This document shows positions 35,300 to 46,690 of a stretch of DNA of 64,000 nt, in pieces. The translations under genes and the position numbers were made by a program. Positions within the stretch are counted from its first letter, which is position 1, and the number at the start of each line of letters is the position of its first letter. The notes under the pieces were generated by a model. The model was not told where the DNA came from. It saw nothing but the letters and a program-made list of their open reading frames with translations, and ran no database searches. This DNA comes from Crocodylus rhombifer (lineage: Eukaryota; Chordata; Crocodylia; Crocodylidae), in assembly GCA_038503035.1 (NCBI GenBank), contig JAVSML010021685.1, forward strand, positions 62,001-126,000, read 5' to 3'.

Positions 35300-35560
35300 C
35301 CGGTGCCACCTTAGTTAGGGGGGGCACATGCCCCCCCAGTGACTAGTCAGCTGGGGGGTCCCCCTGTGGCCAATCTCACCAAAGGGGGGGTCCCGCAGCA
35401 GCCGATCATGATGCAGCCAATTAATCACTTTGGCCACTTCTGGAAATTCCTGCCTGTTCCACGCCCGCCCCCACCCCAGGCGGCAAGCATGGCCAGTCTG
35501 GGGGTGCACCGGCACTCTCAAGGGGTACACATGCACCTCCATGCACTCCCTACATGTTCC
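35300..35560 (-). repeat. Unnamed GC-rich dispersed repeat, copy 2
   Basis: Inverted copy of the 31266-31664 repeat, shorter in the middle. The shared blocks are listed in that entry. The GGGGGGCACATGCCCCCC block near 35320-35337 is itself nearly palindromic. Confidence 0.65.
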
Positions 35561-37984
35561 CACTGCATATTAAATTCAATGAACAAAGGAATTGGCAACC
35601 AGTGGACCCCCACAACATTGGTACAATGGTTTTCCCCCTGTTTTCAAGTACCCAACTGGTACCTTGTTCATCACTGGATAGATCAAGTTGTCAGTCTAAA
35701 GAATTTGATTCACTGTCCATGTGTAAATCAAAATAGTCACTAGCATTGCCCTGTAGCAATGCGAAGACCACCAGCACACACCTAAACCTTTCTGTCTCAC
35801 TTTGCTGATCCAAGTGCACTTTTAAATAGTAGCCATTCTGCATTGTACATAATTGTTTCCGGCCATGGCCAGGCTCGCATTCCAGCAACTAACTGAAACA
35901 TTTCCTGCTGCCATAGTAACCTGCAGCTTAAGATAACTTACTGATGTTTATTTACAACTGCCATATTTGGCCATAGCTTGACCACTTACTTTTCCTTGAA
36001 GTCGTGTTCTTGCAGAACTCTGGTTGTGCAGCTGTGCTGCAGACGTGCACGTGCTGCTGGGGGATTCCTGAAAGTTTAAGTCATATTTAAAAACAAAATA
36101 GAACAGATTTCTAAGTGCTGAAGAGTAAAATGTAGCTTTAATGGGGCGATTTTTTAGATGAGTTCAGGTAATGCCTGTGGTGACTGAGGCCCCTGATCCA
36201 ACAGCCTAGACTACCATTGAGCCAGTGACTCATAGCAGAAGCTTACCTATAAGCAAACAGTGGTAGTGAGGAAAAGTGAACAAGCCAAAATGACTCAAAA
36301 GGAAATGAAACCCTCTGGGGAAAGATTATTTGGACAGACTGTTAACAAACTTAGCTGTAGCAGTAGCTGGCGGCACAGTCACTAATGGAGCTAATTACAT
36401 AACCGGGGTAGAGTAAATCCAGAATATAGCTATAAAATAGTGGCAAAGCTAGAAATGTAGTCTTCAGCTGAACAAATTGTAGATTTTGTTGGCCAGTAGT
36501 TTTGTTGCAGAAAGGTGGGTTAGTAACAGCCAGCTCTAAACTTCAGGTTTAGAGAAATTGACGTTCTTAACAGAATCTGTTAACGTGTGTTTGTGCCTTT
36601 TAACAAAATGAATATTTGGCTTTGTGGATCAAAATTTCCCAACTGTACTGGCACAAGGATGGAGAGGTGTCCATGAACTTGTTTTGGGGGCTGCTACCTT
36701 AAAGCATTGGGATGAATTAGGGAATTAGTTTGGCATGTGCAAGAGGTACACATATGCAGAAGGAAATTTTGCAGCACCCTTTGAAAGGCAGAAGGACCTT
36801 GTCGGCCATCAGCGTTCAGTACCTAGCAGCCCTCAGGTAGTAGGTTACTCAGCACTTCTAAGGAGTATGTCTAAAGATTGCCTAATATATTTCCCAAGAA
36901 TACAGTTATCGGTTTAAGCAGGTTTCAGTTGTATGCTTGCTGAATGCATGCAATATAAGTTTGAAAACAGGATATGCTCTCTTTATATGAAACATCAACT
37001 GTTTAGTGACATCTCTTCCTCTCAGATCAGCAGCTGGAAAAGAGATGAGTCACAAGGAGTGAGGTATTAGAAGAAGAGCATGCACTGTGTGATGACTGAA
37101 GTCCAGTGGGACTTTGGGGAGAAAAGAAAACAGAGCCAAGGGGTCAACAAAGGTGACTCAAGTTACAAGTTGAGAAGGGAATTTGGGTCAATATTACTTA
37201 CATGCTGAGGGGGCAAAATAAAGGATAAGGTGCAAGTTAATAAACATGCATGAAGAGCCAAAGCACATTCCTGTTTTTCATACTTCACTCTTCTCTTTTA
37301 CTTAATTGGCATATTATTTACATCAGTTTAGGCCACTTAGGGCTTTGTTACACATTGCTATTATGATGTGCTAAAGGCACTTACAACACAAGTGTCCATG
37401 TGTTAAAGAGGGAAAACTGGTGCTAAGTGTTCGCTGAGCATCTCAGATTTATGCCACTTTGGGTGAGGATTATCTCTGGGTTGTGCTACCCTGCTTGGGT
37501 TATAGTAACGTCAGCCTGCTGCACAAAGATAAAATGCAGCAAGGGAAGTTTACATTGTTAGATATAAGGAAAAACTTTATCACTAGGGCACTTGTCCACA
37601 TTATACTTCGCCTGTTACCACGTTACACTTTACCTGTGTCCACATGACAAAAATAGCCAGTAAGCTAGCTAAATAGCATCTGTGTACCCCTTTGTCAGCT
37701 GATTTTATTGTTTTAGATTTTTTTTAAAGTGGTAATTTAAAACACCTCCAACATGTTTTATTTTTAGCTTCTCAATTTTCTTCCATGTGGGGTTTTTTTA
37801 TCATATAAAATGTTTAACATGGATCTGACTTATGCTCAAAAACATGATTTTCCCTGCTTTTCAATTGTTACACCACCAGGTGCCACTTGGGTTAACTCAG
37901 TAATCCATGGAAATCCACTGAATCTCTATTGTAATACTTCAACAAAACTCCAGGGGCTAATCTTGCAAATTTTTACTGGTGATT
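35561..37984. other. Intergenic, nothing recognised
   Basis: AT-rich, with no supported exon. The open frames at 36735-36917 and 37459-37647 have no family features. Confidence 0.5.
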
Positions 37985-38129
37985 TAGCTCTGGGGTGTAA
38001 CAGTTCCCATATAATAGTGTATAGGGAGGACTGAGATATACCCCAGGGCTGGGTGCAACGGCCACATGCAACAGTTTAGCATAGCCCACACCATACACTG
38101 TTATACGTGGCCATTACAACCCAGAGCTA
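37985..38129. repeat. Imperfect inverted repeat (decayed hairpin or MITE core)
   Basis: 37985-38024 and the reverse complement of 38091-38129 share TAGCTCTGGG-TGTAA and TATAA-AGTGTAT; most differences are transitions. Between them a third related segment, 38046-38072 (GGCTGGGTGCAACGGCCAC), also pairs with the right arm. Confidence 0.55.
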
Positions 38130-38707
38130 GGTGCATCGCAGGACCCAGGCCTCTCCAAAAATGCATGACTCTTCTCTCCCTGCAGTGGTTTGGGGGTTGT
38201 GGCACGAGCATGTAGCTTTAGGTGTACCCCACACGCAGTGCCCAGTGCAACAAGCATGCAGAAAAAGTGAGGGGAAGAACTGCTTTGGGACCAGGCTTGG
38301 ATAGGGGAGCAGCCCCTTTGGGACACCTGCGGTACAGACCCCCAATGCCAGTCCAGACTTGTGAGGGGGACGCAGGTAGGCTCACTCTTGCAGACCTTTG
38401 AATGAAAAGATTTCCCTTCCAACCAGCAGCACCCTGTGCAACAAGCAACAAGCACCCAGAAAAAAAGCAGGAAGCTTTGCAGGGGAGGTGGACAGCACTG
38501 TCTATTGAACTCAAAAACCCCCAAAAATGTAAAACAGCCAACAATTCCCCCCACACACACCCAAAAAAAAGCAACCTGGCATGACCCAAGAAAATAAACC
38601 AACCAAAATATCAAATCTTGTCCTAAAACACCACCTGGCAGTAAAGCAGTACTGAAAAGGCAGGAGGGTAAAATTGTTCTGACGTGCCCCCTAGTACATT
38701 TTACTAG
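38130..38707. other. Intergenic, nothing recognised
   Basis: GC-moderate sequence with a long minus-strand open frame (38614-38114), rich in Trp, Cys and Leu, with no domain. Not called. Confidence 0.5.
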
Positions 38708-38965
38708 TTCATAGATTCATAGATGTTAGGGTCGGAAAGGACCTGAGCAGATCATCAAGTCCGACCCACTGCATAGGCAGGAAAGAGTACTGGGGTCAGA
38801 TGACCCCAGCCAAATGCCTATCTAACCTCCTCTTGAAGACCCCCCAGGGCAGGGGAGAGCACCACCTCCCTTGGGAGCCCATTCCAGATTTTGGCCACTC
38901 TAACTGTGAAGAAATTCTTCCTAATGTCCAGTCTAAATCTGCTCTCTACTAGCTTATGGCCATTA
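38708..38965 (-). mobile_element. Older CR1, 3'-terminal half, left side of a nested insertion
   Basis: Begins TTCATAGATTCATAGATG, the reversed 3' terminus of CR1, then the AGATCATCAAGTCCGACC and CCTCCTCTTGAAGA blocks of the 3' UTR. It stops abruptly at CTTATGGCCATTA. The expected continuation, TTTCTTGTAACCCC, resumes at 42694, on the far side of the plus-strand CR1. Confidence 0.93.
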
Positions 38966-38989
38966 AGCTAGGAGGTTAGCAGGCTGAGG

Positions 38990-39794
38990 GGAATCAGGGA
39001 GGCAGAGGAAGAAATTGACAGCTATTTTCTTTCCCTGAAGGGTTACACACCCAAGGAAGAAGCACCTCGGGAAGTACCCTCCACTGCAGAGTGGCAGACG
39101 ATCACCTCCAGAACCAGGGCTGCTCATAACACAGCAGTACCAGTTCCTCCAGTCCGGTTGGAGAACAGGTATGAGGCCCTGGCAACTCTGGAGGAGAAGG
39201 AAGGAGAGGAGGAAACCGGGGAGGAGGCAACTCCACGCTCTCCACGTTTCAAGCAGGCCAAAGGAGATAAGCAGGCCAGGAGGAAAAAGCGTCGAGTGAT
39301 CGTCATAGGCCACTCCATCCTGAGAGGTACAGAGGGCCCCAGCTGTCACCAGGACCCCTCAACATGCAAGGTCTACTGTCTACCTGGAGCAAAGATTCAG
39401 GACATGAAGGGGATGATCCAGACCATGATCCAGCCCGCTGATTACTACCCCATGGTCCTAATCCATGTGGGTACTAATGAGGCAGCCAGAAGAAGCCCTG
39501 ATCACCTGATGGTGGACTACCATGCTCTGGGGTGCGTGCTAAAGGAGGTAGGCGCACAGGTGGTTTTCTCTTCTATCCTAGAGTGGACGTGGAAGATGGC
39601 ATGCAACGTGCATCGCGGAGACCGACTGGCAGCTTCGGGAATGGTGTCTTGAGGTGGGCTTTGGCTTCCTTGACAACGACCAGCACATCACGACAAGAGA
39701 CATGCTCGGATGGGATGGGCTCCACCTTTCCCCTAAAGGTAAGCGTGTGTTTTCTTCTAGGTTGGTGGATCTCCTCTGGCAGGCTTTAAACTAG
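38990..39794 (+). pseudogene. CR1 ORF1 remnant with SGNH/GDSL-type esterase domain
   Basis: The frame through 39652 reads VRLENRYEALATLEE, an acidic stretch, a basic stretch (KQARRKKRR), then VIVIGHSILRG. Here the nucleophile block is GHS where the family usually has GDS. Next come PGAKIQDM and LIHVGTNEA, the GTN block. After one frameshift between about 39600 and 39627, the frame continues LREWCLEVGFGFLDN and reaches WDGLHLSPKGKRVF (39711-39752), the D-x-x-H block, ending at a TAG at 39792-39794. CR1 ORF1 proteins are known to pair nucleic-acid binding with an esterase-like domain of unclear role. The N-terminal zinc-binding part is absent. Broken by one frameshift and 5' truncation. Confidence 0.85.
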
Positions 39795-39989
39795 GCTCAC
39801 TGGGGGAAGGGGAAGACAAGGGTGGAGGAAACATAGGACTGCCAGAACAAGCAACACCCACAAGTACAGCCTAGCCTAGACCGATGAGTGGAACATATAC
39901 ACAGGTAAGCGACAGGGGCCAGGGTAATGCTGAAAGTAGGGGGCCAGTGCACACATCCACAGGAAGCCTCAAATGCCTCTACACAAATC

Positions 39990-40041
39990 CTTATCCTTCT
40001 GCTAGCTGACACCAACTTATCCTCCTGCTAGCTGACACCAA
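39990..40041. repeat. 26-bp tandem duplication inside the CR1
   Basis: Units 39990-40015 and 40016-40041 match at 25 of 26. The duplication sits where the N-terminus of the endonuclease should be: LKCLYTN just upstream jumps to LLLADTNPDIVGITETWW, so part of the domain is missing. Confidence 0.93.
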
Positions 40042-40051
40042 CCCGGACATA

Positions 40052-40834
40052 GTGGGGATCACTGAAACGTGGTGGGACTCAAAGCATGACTGGGCAGTGA
40101 ATGGCAAGGGCTATAGGCTGTACAGGAGGGACAGGATAGAAAGAAAAGGTGGGGGCTTGGCACTCTATATTAAGGAGGAATACACATCCTCATCAATTAA
40201 CAAAGAATCAGAGGAAAGGCACTCTGAAGTGCTTTGGATTAGAATACAAGGCAGTTGAGGGGAAAGAGACTTAATGGTGGGGGTCTACTACAGACCACCC
40301 AACCAAGGGGAAGAGCTCGACCAGGAATTCTTAAGTCAGCTCATGGAGGTAGTGAAGTCAAAGGATGTGGTGGTCATGGGAGACCTGAACTTCCCAGACA
40401 TCTGCTGGGAAGAGCAGTCAGCCAGGTCTGACCACTCACGTAAGTTCCTAGCCAGAATGCAGGACGTCCATCTAACCCAGGAGATGCACAGCCCCACCAG
40501 GGGAGATGCCTTGTTGGACCTGATGCTGGCCACAAGAGATGGCCTGGTGAGGGGGCTGTGGGTGCTCAACTACCTGGGCAACAGTGATCATCGCCAGCTG
40601 GAATTCACCATCCAGCACAAGGTGGCAAAGGCCTACAGCAAGGCAGCATCCCTAGATTTCAGGAGGGCGGACTTCAATGAGCTAAGAAGAATAGTTGGGG
40701 AAGCACTGAGGTCCCAGAGGGGAGGGGAGCCAAGTGTCCAAGGAGAGTGGTCACTCCTTAAGGAGATGATCCTCCAAGCCCAAAGGGAGGTAATCCCCCA
40801 TGGCTCACCAAAAGCATCCAGGAATGTCTTCTAG
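40052..40834 (+). pseudogene. CR1 ORF2 endonuclease remnant
   Basis: APE-type endonuclease of ORF2. Visible blocks: IVGITETWWDS, which holds the metal-binding Glu; GGGLALYIKEE; VGVYYRPPNQGEE; VVMGDLNFPDI near 40370-40402; and NSDHRQLEF near 40580, which keeps the catalytic SDH triplet that the 13-kb copy has lost. The same frame is interrupted once, by a TGA at 40256-40258. A frame change at 40834 ends it in PWLTK-like sequence. The domain nicks the target DNA to prime reverse transcription. Confidence 0.92.
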
Positions 40835-41064
40835 CCAAAAGGGAGGCATACACCCAATGGAAGGGAGGGGCCATCACCAGGAAGGACTGTACTGCAGTTG
40901 CTCGGGAGTGCAGGGGGCAGTCAGGAAGGCCAAGGCGGAGATGGAACTGGGACTAGCTTCCCAGTTTTAGGACAACAAGAAGTCCTTTTTCAAATACATA
41001 GGGGGTAAAAAGAAGTTTCTGGGTAATGCGGGACCGCTGCAGGACACGTTAGGAAATTTGGTCA

Positions 41065-42610
41065 TTGCACCAGATGACAAAGCTAACATATTTAACTATT
41101 TCTTTGCCAAAGGTTAGTGAGGAACTAGTTAGGAAACTTCTGGAAGGACTGGATGTATTCAAATCAGCTGGTCCGGATGATCTCCACCCTAGAGTACTGA
41201 GGGAATTGGCTGGGGTCATTGCAGGACCCTTGGCATGGCTTTACGAGCACTCATGGTGCTCTGCTGTGGTGCCAGAAGACTGGAAGAGGGCCAGTGTGGT
41301 TCCCATCTTCAAAAAGGGAAGGAAGGAGGACCAGGGAAACTATAGTCCAGTTAGTCTTACCTCGATCCTGGGTAAGCTTTTTGAGAGAATTATCCTGGCG
41401 CATGTCCACGAGGGGCCAGCAGGGGAGATTATGCTTATGGGCAACCAACACGGGTTCATTAGCGGCAGGTCCTGTCAGACCAACCTGGTGGCCTTCCATG
41501 ACCAGATCACCAAATCCTTAGATGCAGAGGTAGCAATGAACATAGTCTTCCTGGACTTTCAGAAGGCCTTCGACACTGTCTCTCATCCCGTTCTCATTAA
41601 GAAACTGGGGGGCTGTGGTGTCAACACCCACACAGTCAAATGGGTCACCAACTGGCCGGAGGGCCACACCCAGAGTGGTGGTGGATGAGTCATTTTCGAC
41701 TTGGAGAGATGTAGGCAGTGGCGTCCCCCAGGGCTCGGTCCTGAGGCCTGCACTGTTCAACATCTTCATCAGTGCCTTGGACAAAGGGGTAAAAAGCACC
41801 CTGTTCAAATTTGCTTATGACACTAAGATGTAGGGGGAAGTGGGCATGCTAGACAGGAGGAATAGGCTGCAATCGGACTAGACAGGTTACAGGGGTGGGT
41901 GGATGAGAATAGGATGGGATTCAACACTGACAAGTGCAAAGTGATGCACCTGGGGAGGAACAACCGGCACCATACCTACAGGTTGGGGAACTCCCTTCTT
42001 GTCAGTACAGAGGCAGAAAAGGATCTTGGAGTCATCATTGACTCCAAGATGAACATGGGCCGGCAGTGTGGGGATGCAGTCAGGAAGGCAACCATACCTT
42101 GTCATGCATCCACAGATGCAGCTCAAGCAGGTCCAAGGAGGTGATCCTCCCCCTCTATGCGACACTGGTCAGGCCACAGCTGGAGTACTGCGTCCAGTTC
42201 TGGGCGCCGCACTTCAAGAAGGATGTGGACAACATGGAGAGGGTCCAGAGGAGGGCCACTCACATGATCGGGGGCAGCAGGGCAGGCCCTATGAGGAGAG
42301 GCTATGGGACCTGAACGTGTTCAGCCTCCACAAGAGAAGGCTGAGAGGGGATCTAGTAGCCTGTTACAAACTAGTCAGAGGGGACCAGCGGGCACTGGGC
42401 AAGTCCCTGTTCCCCCGTGCACTACCAGGAGTGACCAGGAATAACGGTCACAAGCTGGCAGCCAGTAGGTTTAGGCTAGATATCAGGAGGCACTACTTCA
42501 CAGTCAGGGCAGCTAGGATCTGGAAGCAACTTCCAAGGGAATTGGTGCTGGCTCCTACTCTGGGGGTCTTTAAGAGGAGGCTAGATGTACACCTTGCTGG
42601 GGTCGTTTGA
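41065..42610 (+). pseudogene. CR1 ORF2 reverse transcriptase remnant
   Basis: After a deletion that joins FNYFFA-like sequence directly to KVSEELVRKLLEGLDVF, the RT reads SAGPDDLHPRVLREL, VPEDWKRASVVPIFKKG, NYSPVSLTSILGKLFER, QHGFISGRSCQTNLV and motif A FLDFQKAFDTVSHP (near 41550), ending in a frameshift at 41688. It resumes with VGSGVPQGSVL and KFAYDTKM-stop near 41810-41833, where motif C FADD has become FAYD. C-terminal blocks MHLGRNN, LVRPQLEYCVQFWAP and RVQRRATH follow in two frames to 42610. Catalytically dead. Confidence 0.93.
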
Positions 42611-42693
42611 CCTCAGTACTCTTTCCTGCCATGGCAGGGGGTCGGACTAGATGATCTGCTCAGGTCCCTTCTGACCCTAGAAGCTATGAAACT

Positions 42694-43170
42694 ATTTCTT
42701 GTAACCCCCGGGGCGACTTGGTGAGTAGAGCCTCACCAATTCCCTTCTGTGCCCCCCTGATGAATGTACAGGCAGCCACAAGGTCGCCTCTCAACCTTCT
42801 CTTCCGGAGGCTGAAAAGGTCCAGGTGCCCTAGTCTGTCCTCGTATGGCTTGGCCTGCAAGCCCTGAACCATGTGAGTGGCCCTTCTCTGAACCCTCTCC
42901 AGGTTATCCACATCCCTCTTGAAGTGTGGCACCCAAAACTGCACGCAGTATTCCAACTGCGGTCTGACCAGTGCCTGATAGAGAAGTTTCACCTCCTTGG
43001 TTCTGTTTGTCATGCATCTGCTGATGCATGATAAAGTGGCATTAGCTTTGCTCATGTTCATCGTGGAGTCCATTAGGGCTCCAAGATCCCTTTCTGCTTC
43101 CATGCTCCTGAGCAGGTCATTTCCTAGGCAGTAGGTGTGCCGGACATTTTTTCCTCCCCAGGTGCAGCAC
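42694..43170 (-). mobile_element. Older CR1, right side of the nested insertion
   Basis: Continues the element at 38708-38965: TTTCTTGTAACCCCCGGGG, then CCTCAACCTTCTCTTCCGGAG. On the minus strand, 43103-42684 encodes [37 protein letters not shown] and FSLRKRRLRGDLVAA, the ORF2 C-terminus. It is 5'-truncated at GTGCAGCAC (43170). Sequence differs from the inserted CR1, indicating another subfamily. Confidence 0.93.
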
Positions 43171-43299
43171 TAGTTATAGCATAATAAGCTATTGCATGGT
43201 AAATCTTGTCCATGTTACTTATTTAGCCGTCTTACACTAAGAAAGAAAAATTAAACCAGGAACATTTTTAGCAACTAAATGTTGAGTATGTGTATGAGG

Positions 43300-43490
43300 G
43301 CCCTAGGAGGGTGGTAAAGCACTGGGCCAGGTTACCCAGAGAGGTTGCAGACTCTCCATCCTTGGAGGTTTTTAAGACCTGGCTAGACAAAGCCTTGGCT
43401 GAGATGATCTAGTTGGGGATGGTCCTGCTTTGAGCAGGGGGCTGGACTAGATGACCTCCTGAGGTCCCTTCTAACCCTAATTTTCTATCA
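43300..43490 (+). mobile_element. CR1 3'-end fragment
   Basis: ACCCAGAGAGGTTGCAGA, CTCCATCCTTGGAGGTTTTT and GACTAGATGACCTCCTGAGG, ending CCCTTCTAACCCTAATTTTC. This is a standard CR1 3' UTR in plus orientation without RT sequence. Confidence 0.92.
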
Positions 43491-45367
43491 GGTGGTGGCT
43501 AGAAGCCAGGACACCTGGGCTCCACCTGGGTGGTACAGGGTGGGAGGTGAAGAGTGCAAAAGCCAGAGCATAGAGCCAGGATGTGGGGAGCCATGGGCCA
43601 TGGGGGTTGCAGCTTCACTTCAAATAACAATGATTTATGTACACTTAAAGGCTTTCTTTTAGAATAAAAGGCGACCCAGCAGGCTTGTGGGGGGAAGCCA
43701 TAGCTTCCTCAGTTTCTCTTCCTTTTTTCTGTTCTAAATTTCCTGAGCCTCTTCTCCCTCTCCCAAGTATCCTTCCCTCATTTAAATTTTCTGGTCGCTT
43801 CCCCCCAGTTTTCTTACAACTTCCTCAATTTTGCTTGGTTTCTATTCAAGTAGAAGCTCCACACTGGCTGCATTTCAAAAGATTATTCCCATTCTAGAAA
43901 TAATTATCAGTTGTAGCAATGTCCTTCATTTTAACTCTAGGAATGTCTTGGAAATCTTTAATATCTGAAACTAGAATTAACTTGTTTATGTGATCCTAGT
44001 GTATACAACTGTTACCTTGACATATTGTTAGTATTATATGTATTTTTAACAAATAGCCAGCTAGCTATTGGGCAGAAGTTTGGCACTCAACTGGTTTTGA
44101 GTTGATTTCAGTGCTATTGCTATGTAGTGCATATGGGCAGGGAGCCTTTTCAGGGCAGCATTATGGCTATATTCATTTAAAAATTAAACAAGTTTTGCAG
44201 GTCCTGGAGCAGAGCCACCACTTTGAATCTCACTTCAAGACTTGGGCAGACACTTCAAATGAGACATAAAGACACTAAATCTGGTCCTAAATCTTTCTGG
44301 TTTCCAGAAACAAAATTGAAGTGTCCATCTGAATTTTGCTTCAAAACATCATGTTGAAGTCCCTTCTCTCCAGCCCCATTTTTAAGTTCTCTGGTTGGAA
44401 AATGGAAGTTTTATCAAAATCAGTGGGTTTTTAGGGAAAAACTTCCCACTGAAAATTTCCAAACACCTCTGCCAGGAAGCCTACAGCTCTGGCTAGTCAA
44501 TGATTATGCATTTTACATATGATAGTCATTGGTTAAGAAACAGAAACAGCCCTGGCAGCAGGGTCTGGAGCTCAGGAGTCTCCCTCTCACTGGAATGCCA
44601 TAGCTCTTACAGACAGACCAGACCAGACTAGACCCCCTCTTGCTTGGTTTCCTACTGGCCTCATCACTCTTGCACTTATGACTGCCCAATTGCCAGGAGA
44701 GGTGGAGAGTCCCCTTTCCTATTTAAATTGGCTTTATAGCCTATTATACAGTCTGATGTCCAGGACACTTATCCAAAGACACAGGAGATTGATGTAGAAT
44801 TAAATCTATTCAGGTGAATGGTTTGCGCTGTTGAGCAGAAGGTGGGTACCATGACCACCACTGTTTTTAGAAGCTCATCATGCAGCTGCCCCAGAAATGG
44901 GACCAGGTGTTGTGAATTGCAAGTGAATAGAGGCATGTAATGCATCACTTGAGGGCGGAGTGGGTGCAGGCACACAGCTGTGCTTTAGTTCTTCCTACTG
45001 GCTACCTCACAATGTGCCCAAATCTTCTGAACTGTCCTTTAGTAGCCTCTACCTCTCTTACTCTGTGTAGAGCACCTAGGTGTGTAAACCAGAATCACTA
45101 TTAGGCATCTCCAAGACCTCTCCTTTGACAGTAGAAGCCTGTTTGGTTGCATGCCCAATGAAGTCATTTTGCATCTCCCTCCTGGGTCAGGCACTCAAAA
45201 GTTAGGCAGGAAACACCTGTACATACTGAGACACTTTGAATCCTATCTATGGTTTTTATCTGGAAATAAATAATCACCCAAAACAAAACAACCCTTAAAA
45301 GCCAGTATCCAAAAAAAAGCGGTGGGGCAAGGGGAAACAAACAGGAGAGCATTTTAGGCAAAATAAT
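43491..45367. other. Intergenic, nothing recognised
   Basis: No exon-like frames or element termini could be supported. Confidence 0.5.
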
Positions 45368-46690
45368 TCATAGAATCATAGAAAAATGCAGCTGGAAGGG
45401 ACTGCTGCAGGTCACCAACCCCCTGCTGAGGCAGGATCATCCCTATTCAAACCATCCCATCCATCCAAGTTCTATTCTAATCTATTCCTAAAGCTACACA
45501 ACCTGTTTTACAGCTACAAGACATATTGCCCAAAGACACCAAAAACACACTAGTCTGCCATAGGTAAAGCAAGGGAATGAGGCTTGTCAGTATCCCACTA
45601 CTGCAAAAGTGCTCAAGAGATGAAAGGAAGAGGGTCATGCCTCCTGCTGTAGAGGAAAGCAACATTTCCCCCTCTTCCCCCCTACCCAGTCTGTGCCAGT
45701 CTGACAACAGGAAGAAATATCTTCTGGATCCCAAATGTGGCTCTCAGCCTGACCCTGAGCAGAGGGGCAAGACCTCTAATCAGGAGCTTCTGGGTTTAAC
45801 TTCAAGCAGAAGCACTGGCACGCCGTAATTAAAACCCCCCAGCCTTGGCTGCAGCCAACACCCAGTGCTTCTGGGGAAGGTGCAAAAAAGTCCTAACCAC
45901 CAAAGCACTTGGAAGCGGGAAAAAAATTTTCTGGACTCACATGGCAAGCAACAAAGCCTAGAAGCATGGAAAATGCCAAATAGCCTCCATGCTGCTCTGC
46001 ATGGACAGCAAGCATGACTGCACATTAGACTCTCTTTAGGAAGGGTCAGACCTACTTCTTCCATATCTCTGCCTGCTTATATATCCCAGCTGCTTTAATC
46101 TTCTCTTACAACTAAGCCGGTTTGGGAGCTCTGATTCATTCTCCTGCTGGGAGCATGTTCCTGGGCTTCCAACTGCTGCTCTTTACAGAACACTCTAGAC
46201 ACAACTACTCCTAGATCATCCCTGACCAATGCTTATCCAACCGCTTCTTGAACACCGCCAGTCATGGAGACTCCATAACTTCCCCAGGCAGTCTGTTCCA
46301 TTGTCCCACTGCTGTCACAGTGACAAGAGTTTTTTCTGAAGCCATCTGAACCTACTCTGCTGCAGCTTCAGGCCACTGGTCTTATGCATCCTGCCCTTTG
46401 CACCATAAAAACAGTCTCCTCCCTTTTCATTATGGCAGCCCTATGATAAGTAAAGGCTGTCTATTTATTTAACCCTCTTCTCAGATGGTTTGCCTCACAA
46501 GCCCTTTATCATTTTTGTCACCTACCTCTAAGATGCTCTCTAGCTTCTGCATGTGCTTTTTAAAATGTGGAGATCAAAGCTGCACACAGTTCTCCAGATG
46601 AGGACGCCCGTTGATTGTCTTTCTACCTTGTAGTCGATTTACCTGTCCCACATTTCTCCAATTTGTTTCTGAGGTCATGTAATACTGCCA
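45368..46690 (-). mobile_element. Old CR1, 3' region, copy 1
   Basis: Starts TCATAGAATCATAG, the reversed CR1 terminus, with GCTGGAAGGGACTG and CCCCCTGCTGAGGCAGG. A ~550-bp middle block (GTAAAGCA-GGG, CCAGTCTGA, CAGCCTGACCCTGAGCAGA, AGAAGCATGGAAAAT) is shared with 53361-53895. Beyond 46200 the CR1 3' UTR continues (CTTGAACACCGCCAGTCATG, CAGGCAGTCTGTTCCATTG, AGATGCTCTCTAGCTTC, CACACAGTTCTCCAGATGAGG). Highly diverged, with no readable frame, so it predates the other CR1 copies. Confidence 0.82.

Larger units (their letters stand above)
38966..42693 (+). mobile_element. CR1 LINE with ORF1 esterase, endonuclease and RT remnants
   Basis: The most complete LINE here. From 5' to 3': partial ORF1 (about 38990-39794), an internal deletion and 26-bp duplication at the ORF1-ORF2 junction, endonuclease (40052-40834), RT (41065-42610), and a 3' UTR with GTCGGACTAGATGATCTG ending at GAAGCTATGAAACT (42693). 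Neither end has a clear target duplication; at most one or two bases are shared, as is common for CR1. The 5' end of ORF1 is missing. Several frameshifts, one in-frame stop in the endonuclease, a deletion upstream of RT and a mutated motif C make it inactive. It lies inside the minus-strand CR1 at 38708-38965 plus 42694-43170. Confidence 0.95.

Noticed and set aside
38114..38614. 166-codon minus-strand frame
   Set aside because: Biased Trp/Cys/Leu composition and no recognisable domain; overlapping frames of similar length occur in the same place.
38990..39794. A host esterase gene
   Set aside because: The esterase-like blocks are those of CR1 ORF1, immediately followed by CR1 endonuclease and RT sequence in the same orientation.
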